From CAYGWP01 sp964353455 (GTDB lineage Bacteria; Planctomycetota; Phycisphaerae; FEN-1346), in the NCBI GenBank assembly GCA_964353455.1, contig CAYGWP010000012.1:1-10528 (forward strand): 10,528 nt of DNA, given 5' to 3'. Shown piece after piece: positions 1 to 5,594 of the stretch (positions are counted from its first letter, which is position 1; each line of letters opens with the position of its first letter). The translations under genes and the position numbers were made by a program. The notes under the pieces were generated by a model. That model was given only the letters and a program-made list of their open reading frames with translations, had not been told where the DNA came from and did no database searches.

Positions 1-286
1 TGGCGCCCGTGACGGCCGCGAACTGCTCTTGCGTGACCTCGCATGCACCCATGTAGAATGGTTTGGAGATGGCCACCTGTTGCTGCGGGCGTTGGCGGCT
101 GCCGGGGTCGCCCATCAGGAACTTGCCTGCCGGGATGAGGACGAGGGCGATTTTCACATTGCCGCCGAGGTCGAGGTTCTCCTGGGCGGATGCGGTGGGG
201 GCCGGCGGCTTGTCTTCGCCCGCGGCCTGGCATGCGGCAGCCAGGAGCATCGCCGCCGCGACCGCGCGCGGAATCGGGCTTCTCAT
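1..286 (-). CDS. Exported SUMF1/FGE-domain (formylglycine-generating enzyme-like) protein, 5' part only
   Basis: Reading the minus strand from the ATG at 286-284 gives 95 codons open to the window edge, so the C-terminal part is missing. Residues 1-25 have a basic start and an alanine/leucine-rich core (AAAMLLAAACQA), which looks like a signal peptide; Cys19 sits near a weak lipobox-like context. From about residue 49 the protein reads LVLIPAGKFLMGDPG, then VAISKPFYMG and CEVTQEQFAAVTG, the typical opening of the FGE-sulfatase (SUMF1) fold. A GAAGGGG Shine-Dalgarno (plus-strand 294-300) lies 7 nt upstream of the ATG. True FGE oxidises the sulfatase active-site cysteine to formylglycine, and a sulfatase is encoded nearby. 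However, the fold is also common in exported proteins of other function, and the catalytic cysteines would lie in the missing part. Family assignment is solid; FGE activity is unproven. Confidence 0.85.
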   Translation of the reverse strand, partial: MRSPIPRAVAAAMLLAAACQAAGEDKPPAPTASAQENLDLGGNVKIALVLIPAGKFLMGDPGSRQRPQQQVAISKPFYMGACEVTQEQFAAVTGA

Positions 287-575
287 CGGCGCACCCCTTC
301 CCAATGAGTGCCAAATATACCGGAAGAGTTTGGATAAGGAAAGCCCGCGGGAAAGGCGCAATAGCGCGTGTGGCGGCGGCAGGGGGCAATGCCCTGCAAT
401 ATCGGGCCGTGTCGCACGTTTAAACATTGGCGCGGGGGCAGCGGGCGCGAGGTTGGCGCCGAAGCCTCCGCATGTCGGTTGAAGGCGTGGCGCGGGAATC
501 GGCGTCGGCCCACGCAGGGTCCGACGGTCGCGATGGCCTTGGCGCCGGGACATTCAGTCGAAAGGAGACGAGAGC
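287..575. promoter_or_regulatory. Divergent intergenic region between the SUMF1-domain gene and the PepSY-like gene
   Basis: This 289-bp gap must hold promoters for both outward-facing genes. Leftward, a TATATT box (plus-strand 314-319) with a poor -35 (TTTCCT, plus-strand 337-342) is the best candidate, and it is weak. Rightward no convincing sigma-70 pair is seen. GTTTAAAC (418-425) is an 8-bp AT-rich palindrome standing out in GC-rich sequence and could be part of a promoter or operator. A short hairpin, GCAGGG/CCCTGC, lies at 379-397, and TTGGCGCCG occurs twice (453-461 and 539-547). No gene is supported here; open frames in it are short antisense or out-of-frame readings. Confidence 0.4.
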
Positions 576-1205
576 ATGTCAGGGAGACAATGGTTCGTGG
601 CAGGTCTTGCGGTGCTGATCGGCGTGGCGATTATCGCCATGCCGGCGGATGCGGCCGGAAGGAAGGCCAAGGAGCCGAAGGCCACAACGCCTGCGGCGCC
701 GCTGATTACGCTGCCCGAGGCGGCCGCAAAGGCCGTCAAGGATGCGTTTCCATCGGCCACCACCGGCCTCGTCAAGATGGTGAACGAGGGCGGCATGACG
801 CTGTACTCCGTCGGCCTGTGGGAAGTGATGAGCGAGAAGACGGCGGTGGTTTCGGCCGACGGTGCGATTGCCGCCGTCAAGACGCCCACCGCCATCGGCG
901 ACATTCCGGAGGCCGCAGCCAAGGCCATCCGCAACGCCGATGAAGGCGCAATCGTCAGCAGGATCGAGAAGGTCGAGGTGCGGGCCGAGGTCAAGGACGA
1001 TGCCGGCACGCCGAAACTCGTCAGGTGCGCGACGCCGGGAACCGCCTACGAAGGCACGCTGGCCAAGGGATACCAGATGGGCCGGATCAAGGTGGCAGAG
1101 GACGGCAAGGTCCTCTCGCCCCTCTCCTGGGAAAGCAAGCCCCCGGAGCCGACGGTCAAGGCCAGGGGCGGCAAGGGCGGCGGCGGCAAGAAGAAAAACA
1201 AGTAA
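576..1205 (+). CDS. Secreted PepSY-like domain protein with lysine/glycine-rich tail
   Basis: A 209-residue protein. Residues 1-27 form a clear signal peptide (hydrophobic core VAGLAVLIGVAIIAM, likely cleavage after PADA), so it acts outside the cytoplasm. The body holds two PepSY-like half-repeats, each opening with a near-identical helix: LPEAAAKAVKDAF at 46-58 and IPEAAAKAIRNA at 110-121. Each helix is followed by beta-strand-like sequence with YSVGLW or YQMGRIKV and a DG turn. This matches the PepSY/BLIP-like fold, seen in small exported proteins that may bind peptides or inhibit enzymes; no catalytic residues are visible. The last 15 residues are nearly all Lys/Gly (ARGGKGGGGKKKNK). AAAGGAG (561-567), 8 nt upstream, supports this ATG. 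It precedes the phosphodiesterase gene by 125 bp, with a strong hairpin between. Fold call moderate; role unknown. Confidence 0.75.
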   Translation: MSGRQWFVAGLAVLIGVAIIAMPADAAGRKAKEPKATTPAAPLITLPEAAAKAVKDAFPSATTGLVKMVNEGGMTLYSVGLWEVMSEKTAVVSADGAIAAVKTPTAIGDIPEAAAKAIRNADEGAIVSRIEKVEVRAEVKDDAGTPKLVRCATPGTAYEGTLAKGYQMGRIKVAEDGKVLSPLSWESKPPEPTVKARGGKGGGGKKKNK

Positions 1206-1216
1206 CGTGCCGCAAG

Positions 1217-1249
1217 GGGCTGCGTCGCCGGTTCCGGCGGCGGCAGCCC
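1217..1249 (+). terminator. GC-rich stem-loop after the PepSY-like gene (attenuator or mRNA 3'-end hairpin)
   Basis: Starting 11 nt after the TAA, GGGCTGC (1217-1223) pairs with GCAGCCC (1243-1249), and inside it CGCCGG (1226-1231) pairs with CCGGCG (1234-1239) around a two-base TT, with a 2x3 internal loop. There is no T-run after it, so it is not a standard intrinsic terminator. It could partially terminate, block 3' exonucleases, or set lower expression of the downstream genes. The rho gene at the right edge shows that factor-dependent termination exists in this organism. Confidence 0.35.
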
Positions 1250-1330
1250 GTGCATGTCGCGGGCGGGGTGTGGCTGCGCGGAGGGTGTGCCGTGAAACTT
1301 CGAGGGGTGTGACAGGAAAGGAGTGACACT

Positions 1331-2548
1331 ATGCGCAAGGTGATTTTCGGGCTGTTGGTCCTGTGTCCGCTCTGGGCCGCGGCGGCGATGGGTGCCGAGG
1401 CCGCGCCGGCGGACCAGCCGCAGAACGTCATCCTGATGGGCTGGGACGGGCCCCATCGCGACCAGGTCAAGGCTCTCTTGAAGGAGGAGAAACTGCCGAA
1501 CTTAAAGGCGCTCATCGCCGAGGGCGCGCTCGTTGACGTCGATGTGACCTCCGGCGCCACCGACACGAAGGCCGGCTGGACGCAGATCCTCACCGGCTAC
1601 CGGCCCGAGGTGAGCGGTGTGTACAGCAACGGGCGTTATCGTGACGTTCCGGCGGGGCTGAGCGTTTTCGAGCGGCTGAAGGCCCACTTCGGGGCCGAGA
1701 AGTTTGCCGCGCTGGCCGTCATCGGCAAGAAGGGCCACTGCGGCGAGATCAACGCGCCCTTTAAGCGCCCCTACGACGCCGCCACCGACGAGGCCAAGGC
1801 GGGCGCCCCAAAGGCGGAGGGCGCGAAGGCGGGCAAAGCGGGAAAGGGCGGGGCGAAGCAGCCCGGCTTCGCGGAGAAGGGGCTGGGGCAGGTGGTGGAG
1901 GAGGGCGGCCAGAAGTTCCTCGTGTTCGAGGGGTCGCCCTACTACACGATGCACAAGGCCTGCGACGAGTGGCAGTTTGGCCTGATGGAGGATGGGAAGG
2001 TGGGCGATGCGGCACTAAGTGCCTTGGATAAGTATAAGGATAGGCGGTTCTTCATGTTTGTCCACCTGGCCGAGGTGGACCACAGCGGCCACAAGCACGG
2101 CGAGGCCTCGAAGGAATACAATGATGCGATCATCTCGGGCGACACGCAACTTGGGCGGCTGGTCGAGAAACTCAAGGCCCTGGGCCTGTACGCGAAGACG
2201 CGGATCTACGTGACGGCCGATCACGGCTTCGACGTGGGCGGTTCCGGCCACGGCTACGCCCCGTTCGTGTTCCTGGCGACGAACGACAAGGCCGTCTGCC
2301 GCGCGGGCACGCGGGCCGACATCACGCCGACGATCCTCGACCGCTTCGGGCTGGACCTGGCGAAGTTCGAGCCGAAACTGGACGGGGAATCGCTCGCAAG
2401 ACCAGCCACGCGGCCGGTCGAGAAGGCGCCCGCGGCAAAGAAGGAGGTCGGCGCCAAGGCCGGCGGCAAGGCCGGCGGCAAACGCGCCGGCAAGGCGGGC
2501 GCAGGCGGCGAGGCCGTCGTGCCTCAGCCTGCCGCAGCCCGGCCCTGA
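1331..2548 (+). CDS. Exported alkaline-phosphatase-superfamily phosphodiesterase/pyrophosphatase-like enzyme
   Basis: A 405-residue protein with a signal peptide (residues 1-22, VIFGLLVLCPLWAAAAMGAEA). The metal sites of the nucleotide pyrophosphatase/phosphodiesterase (NPP) type are all visible: Asp39 in GWDG; Thr79 in TDTKAGWTQILTG as likely nucleophile; Asp250 and His254 in EVDHSGHKHG; Asp297-His298 in TADHGF; His307 in GSGHGY. The family uses two zinc ions and a threonine or serine to cleave phosphate mono- or diesters; the substrate here cannot be told. Two Lys/Ala/Gly-rich stretches are unusual: an insert at about 155-177 and the C-terminal 35 or so residues (AAKKEVGAKAGGKAGGKRAG). AGGAAAGGAG (1314-1323), 7 nt before the ATG, is a strong ribosome binding site. 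It sits between the PepSY-like and sulfatase genes on the same strand. Codons at about 2012-2049 are noticeably AT-richer than the rest. Confidence 0.85.
   Translation: MRKVIFGLLVLCPLWAAAAMGAEAAPADQPQNVILMGWDGPHRDQVKALLKEEKLPNLKALIAEGALVDVDVTSGATDTKAGWTQILTGYRPEVSGVYSNGRYRDVPAGLSVFERLKAHFGAEKFAALAVIGKKGHCGEINAPFKRPYDAATDEAKAGAPKAEGAKAGKAGKGGAKQPGFAEKGLGQVVEEGGQKFLVFEGSPYYTMHKACDEWQFGLMEDGKVGDAALSALDKYKDRRFFMFVHLAEVDHSGHKHGEASKEYNDAIISGDTQLGRLVEKLKALGLYAKTRIYVTADHGFDVGGSGHGYAPFVFLATNDKAVCRAGTRADITPTILDRFGLDLAKFEPKLDGESLARPATRPVEKAPAAKKEVGAKAGGKAGGKRAGKAGAGGEAVVPQPAAARP
2456..2479 (+). repeat. Tandem 12-bp repeat coding the KAGG units of the phosphodiesterase tail
   Basis: AAGGCCGGCGGC occurs twice head to tail (2456-2467 and 2468-2479), followed by degenerate copies to about 2505. 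It encodes KAGG-KAGG then KRAGKAGAGG. Because the unit is a multiple of three, copy-number change by slippage would lengthen or shorten the tail without breaking the frame. Confidence 0.8.
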
Positions 2549-2559
2549 AGCGCGGCAGG
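2528..2559 (+). other. Stem-loop straddling the phosphodiesterase stop codon
   Basis: CCTGCCGC (2528-2535) is perfectly complementary to GCGGCAGG (2552-2559); the 16-nt loop contains the TGA stop (2546-2548). No T-tract follows. It may act on mRNA stability or be chance pairing in GC-rich sequence; the perfect 8-bp match and position over the stop make it worth recording. Confidence 0.3.
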
Positions 2560-2649
2560 ACAGCCGGCGACGAGGCTATCCGCGCGGCTGCCTTCGGCGA
2601 CGGTCGCAGTCTGCCGCAAGGCCAGGCTCCGGAAAGAAAAGAAGCGCCC

Positions 2650-4092
2650 ATGAACCGGCGAGACTTCCTGGCGAGCGTGGCGGTCGGCGGGGCGGCGCTG
2701 ACGCTGCCGAGGCGGCTCCTGGGGTCCGAGGACGGCCGCGCGGCCCGGAAGCCGAACATCGTCTATGTCTTCGCCGACCAGCACCGCAACTGTTCCTGGC
2801 CGGGCGGCGGAGACCCCCAGGTCAAGACCCCCAACCTCAACGTCATGGCCCGGCAGGGCGCGGTCTTCACCCGCTGCATCAGCAACCATCCGCTCTGTTC
2901 GCCGTACAGGGCCAGCCTCCTGACGGGCCGATACCAGCAGGCGCACACGGTCAGCGGGAACGTCGGCGGCAGAGGCGGGCTGCCCGCCACGGAAACCACC
3001 ATCGCCGACCTGCTCAAGAAGGCCGGTTACGCCACAGGCTACGTCGGCAAGTGGCACTTGTATCCGGGGGCGCTCGAAGGGGCGCCCGTGCCGCCGGGCC
3101 CGCACCGCCACGGGTTCGACTGGTGGCGGGTCTGCTACAACTATCGCAAGCGCTATGACACGCGCTATCACGACGACGCGGGCAACGAGGTCGCCCTTGC
3201 GGAGTACGCCCCCAAGTGGCAGATGGACCTGGTGCTCGAGTTCATCGAGAGGAATGCGGCGGGGCCGTTCTGCATCTACCTTTCGTGGCATCCGCCGCAT
3301 CCGCCCTACAGCGAGGCCCCGCCGCAGTTCGCGGAATTGTATGACCCCGAGCGGATCCGCCTGAGGCCGAACGTTTCGGAGGGGGCGGACCTGGCGAAAT
3401 TGCGCCAGGAGCACGTCCAGTACTTCGGTCACGTCTCGGCGATGGACCGCCAGGTGGGGCGGCTGATGGAAAAACTCACGCAACTCGGCATCGCCGACAA
3501 CACCATCGTCTGCTACTCGAGCGACCACGGCGACATGCTCGGCTCTTTCGGCAAGTGGGGCAAGAACGTCCCCTGGGACGAATCCATCAACGTGCCGTTC
3601 ATCATCCGGTGGCCGGGCGGAATTCCGGCCGGCCGGCGCCTGGACACCCTCTTCTCGACCGTTGACATCACGCCCACGCTGCTCGGCCTCGCGGGCGAGC
3701 CCGTTCTGCCCAGGATGCAGGGCGCGGACCTCTCGGCCATCCTGAAGGGCAAGGATGCCCCTGGCCCCGAATCGGCGTTCATCATGTCCGGCGGCCAGGT
3801 CGATGAACCCGAAGAGGGCAAACCGGAAGGAACCGCCCTCAAGAAAACACAAGGCAAACGCGCGGCAGGCAAGGAAGGCGCGGGCCGCGGCAACTGGCGC
3901 GGCGTAAGAACCGCCCGCTACACCTACGTCAAGTCCGGCGGCGCGGGAGGCCTCGTCCCCTGGCTCCTCTACGACAACCAGAAGGATGCATGCCAGTTGC
4001 ACAATCTTCTTGACGACCCCGCCGCCGCCGACGCCCGCAAGGAACTCGACGCCATGCTGGGCGCCTGCCTGAAGCGCGTCGGCGAAGCGTGA
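2650..4092 (+). CDS. Tat-exported type I (formylglycine) sulfatase
   Basis: A 480-residue S1-type sulfatase. The start NRRDFLASVAVGGAALTLP is a Tat signal peptide, so the folded enzyme is exported. Metal and catalytic residues are present: Asp43-Gln44 (FADQHR), Cys83 in CSPYRASLLTG (the residue oxidised to formylglycine; codon TGT at 2896-2898), Arg87, Lys134 and His136 (GKWHL), His214 (SWHPPHPPY), Asp292-His293 (SSDHGD) and Lys305. The C-terminal subdomain has WRGVRTARYTYV and LLYDNQKDACQLHNLL, typical of the family. Length is normal. An unusual charged insert (about residues 384-414, acidic then Lys/Arg/Gly-rich) precedes WRGVRT. The ribosome binding site is weak (GGAAAG, 2631-2636). The gene follows the phosphodiesterase by 101 bp and is probably co-transcribed. 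It should hydrolyse a sulfate ester, plausibly of a polysaccharide; the substrate is unknown. Confidence 0.95.
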   Translation: MNRRDFLASVAVGGAALTLPRRLLGSEDGRAARKPNIVYVFADQHRNCSWPGGGDPQVKTPNLNVMARQGAVFTRCISNHPLCSPYRASLLTGRYQQAHTVSGNVGGRGGLPATETTIADLLKKAGYATGYVGKWHLYPGALEGAPVPPGPHRHGFDWWRVCYNYRKRYDTRYHDDAGNEVALAEYAPKWQMDLVLEFIERNAAGPFCIYLSWHPPHPPYSEAPPQFAELYDPERIRLRPNVSEGADLAKLRQEHVQYFGHVSAMDRQVGRLMEKLTQLGIADNTIVCYSSDHGDMLGSFGKWGKNVPWDESINVPFIIRWPGGIPAGRRLDTLFSTVDITPTLLGLAGEPVLPRMQGADLSAILKGKDAPGPESAFIMSGGQVDEPEEGKPEGTALKKTQGKRAAGKEGAGRGNWRGVRTARYTYVKSGGAGGLVPWLLYDNQKDACQLHNLLDDPAAADARKELDAMLGACLKRVGEA

Positions 4093-4160
4093 TGCCCGCG
4101 CAGGCCCCGAACTGATGGGGCGCGACCGTTCTATTACGGCAGGCGGTTCCGCTGCCGCCG

Positions 4161-4203
4161 CCCTGGGCGACGCGAAGGGCCAGCCCTGAGCACAGCCGAA
4201 GGG
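4161..4203. repeat. Two tandem imperfect palindromic repeats (CCCTG...GAAGGG type)
   Basis: CCCTGGGCGACGCGAAGGGC (4161-4180) is followed three bases later by CCCTGAGCACAGCCGAAGGG (4184-4203). The copies match except for a one-base gap and a few substitutions, and each is itself an imperfect palindrome (CCCT...AGGG). The motif resembles the short CCCTGAGC-GAAGGG intergenic repeats common in many environmental bacterial genomes; that comparison is from memory, not a search. Confidence 0.6.
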
Positions 4204-4260
4204 GTATCGCCGCGTTCCGCAATTGGACAATCAGCGCAACGTGTAGCCTCCCAAGCATTT

Positions 4261-4401
4261 AGAGCATTTTAACTTTGCGTGTTCGCGCGGCCCGCCCGAC
4301 GGACTGGCGGGCCGCGCCCAGCGCGTACGGAGGCAAAGCGCGGCGGTTCGGGAGAACCGCCGCGCAAATTTGCGCGCTACTGTCCAACCTTAAAGTGCTC
4401 C
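4261..4401. mobile_element. 141-bp MITE-like element with terminal inverted repeats and two perfect internal hairpins
   Basis: The left end AGAGCATTTTAACTTTG and the reverse complement of the right end, GGAGCACTTTAAGGTTG, match at 13 of 17 positions; similarity continues weakly to GCGCG about 29 bp in. Inside are two perfect 12-bp stems: GCGCGGCCCGCC (4285-4296) with GGCGGGCCGCGC (4306-4317), loop of 9; and GCGCGGCGGTTC (4338-4349) with GAACCGCCGCGC (4354-4365), loop GGGA. It has no coding capacity. AT-rich ends around GC-rich hairpins are typical of miniature inverted-repeat elements moved by a transposase encoded elsewhere. No clear target-site duplication was found, so boundaries are approximate and a non-mobile structured repeat is possible. 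Confidence 0.6.
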
Positions 4402-4455
4402 AGGCCCTATCTTCATGCCATTCGAGAAGGTCGGCATAGGTCAGTTGAAGAATGC

Positions 4456-4483
4456 TTGACACAACGAGCATGGTCGCCATAAT
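4456..4483 (+). promoter_or_regulatory. Sigma-70-type promoter for the beta-barrel/phosphatase unit
   Basis: TTGACA (4456-4461) is a perfect -35 box; after 16 bp, CATAAT (4478-4483) matches 5 of 6 positions of the -10 box. Transcription would start near 4490, about 48 nt upstream of the ATG at 4538. It is the closest match to the housekeeping consensus seen in the window. It lies just right of the inverted-repeat element and separates the next two genes from the sulfatase group. Confidence 0.6.
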
Positions 4484-4537
4484 CGCAATGTGAAGCATCC
4501 GATCTAATCAAGGGACCGTCTGGGAGGGGGGCGCCTT

Positions 4538-5593
4538 ATGGGTGGAGCGTGTGGCCTGATGGTGTGCAGGCGTATTCCGGGCGTGTGTGTGCTGCTCGGC
4601 GTCGCCTTAGCGGCCGCGCCCGCACGCGCTGGGGGGATTAAGGACGCGGATCTCTCGCTGCGCCTTCCCGCCGCCTTGACCCGCTTTGCGCCTTACGCGG
4701 ACGTGGCCGCCGTCGGTGGCGCTTCAGCGGCGAGCAAATGGTCGTCGTCGGTCAACCCAGCATCGGTGGCCTGGCAGCCCATTCCGGGGACACTCCATCT
4801 TTCGTTCAGCCCCCAGTATGCGGACATCTTATTCCGCGAGGGCACAGAGTTGCACATCGCCAGCGAGGCCGTTACCCTGGACACAGGCTGTGCAGGAACA
4901 TTGCAGCCGGCGCTGGCGCAGGTGTGGAGCAACAGGGCGACTACCCGCCAGGGACTCGATTTCGGCATCGACATGGATTTCGCCCAAGTGCAATGGGCAA
5001 CCCGCATCTCCAATGACTGGGCCGTAGGCGCCAACTTCAATTATGCCAAGTCGCACACGCAATTCGACCTGCTTGATATGCCGGTCAGCGACAGCCACAG
5101 CGATGCCTATGGCTGGCGGTTCGGAGTCTTGCGGCGGCTGACCGACAGGCTCCTGGCCGGCATTGTGGGCGATTATGCCTTCTCGCGCGACCGTACGGTC
5201 GTGCACGATTTTCTGGGCTTGGGCGTCGGCGACATTGGCATCAGTGACACGACTCACCAGTTCGCCGTGCGGCCGGGGGTCTCATACGAATATGGCAAGG
5301 ACTCGGCCGTATATGCGGACTACCAGTTCGCGGCCTTCCGGAACGACACGGGCCGGCTGCACGTGAACCGGTTCTTCATGGGCGTGGACCATGCGATTAC
5401 CAAGGGGCTTTTCGTGCGGGGCGGGGCGGCCCTGGACACCTGCGGCAACGCCTCCTGGACAACGGGCATAGGCATTTATCCTTCGGACCGGATCTCGATT
5501 GACATTGCATACCAGCACAACATGTTTCCGGAACTGGAGCGGGAATTCGGCCGGTCTCAGACCCTGACTGTGTCTCTGGGCTTCTCCTTCTAA
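4538..5593 (+). CDS. Outer-membrane beta-barrel protein (FadL/PorV-like)
   Basis: A 351-residue protein with a signal peptide (core GVCVLLGVALAAA, likely cleavage after ARA at 31). The mature start has VGGASAASKWSSSVNPASVAW (about 59-79, shown as two overlapping parts: GGASAAS and SVNPASVAW), resembling the NPA motif near the N terminus of FadL/OMPP1-type proteins. The rest is a series of alternating amphipathic strands (for example FGIDMDFAQVQWATRI, WAVGANFNYAKS, SAVYADYQFAAF) and ends SLGFSF with a terminal Phe, the usual beta-barrel insertion signal. It is therefore probably an outer-membrane channel or assembly partner; its cargo is unknown. GGGAGG (4522-4527) favours the ATG at 4538 over the in-frame ATG at 4559. 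It is driven by the promoter at 4456-4483 and ends one base before the phosphatase gene. Barrel call fairly sure; family moderate. Confidence 0.7.
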   Translation: MGGACGLMVCRRIPGVCVLLGVALAAAPARAGGIKDADLSLRLPAALTRFAPYADVAAVGGASAASKWSSSVNPASVAWQPIPGTLHLSFSPQYADILFREGTELHIASEAVTLDTGCAGTLQPALAQVWSNRATTRQGLDFGIDMDFAQVQWATRISNDWAVGANFNYAKSHTQFDLLDMPVSDSHSDAYGWRFGVLRRLTDRLLAGIVGDYAFSRDRTVVHDFLGLGVGDIGISDTTHQFAVRPGVSYEYGKDSAVYADYQFAAFRNDTGRLHVNRFFMGVDHAITKGLFVRGGAALDTCGNASWTTGIGIYPSDRISIDIAYQHNMFPELEREFGRSQTLTVSLGFSF

Positions 5594-5594
5594 C

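Larger units (their letters stand above)
4093..4537. other. 445-bp repeat-rich intergenic region
   Basis: No convincing intact gene is present. In order it holds: a short hairpin, GCCCC/GGGGC (4104-4108 with 4117-4121), which could end sulfatase transcripts but lacks a T-run; an imperfect hairpin at 4138-4156; two tandem palindromic repeats (4161-4203); a 141-bp inverted-repeat element (4261-4401); and a strong promoter (4456-4483). On the minus strand 4498-4402 reads MLHIAIMATMLVV then LTYADLLEWHEDRAW, which looks more protein-like than usual shadow frames. It runs straight into the element, so it may be a remnant of a gene. Confidence 0.6.

Noticed and set aside
2524..4230. A 568-codon open frame on the minus strand opposite the sulfatase
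   Set aside because: The plus strand encodes a sulfatase with all catalytic motifs. The antisense frame has no recognisable domain and is Arg/Pro/Ala-rich, as expected from a GC-rich shadow frame.
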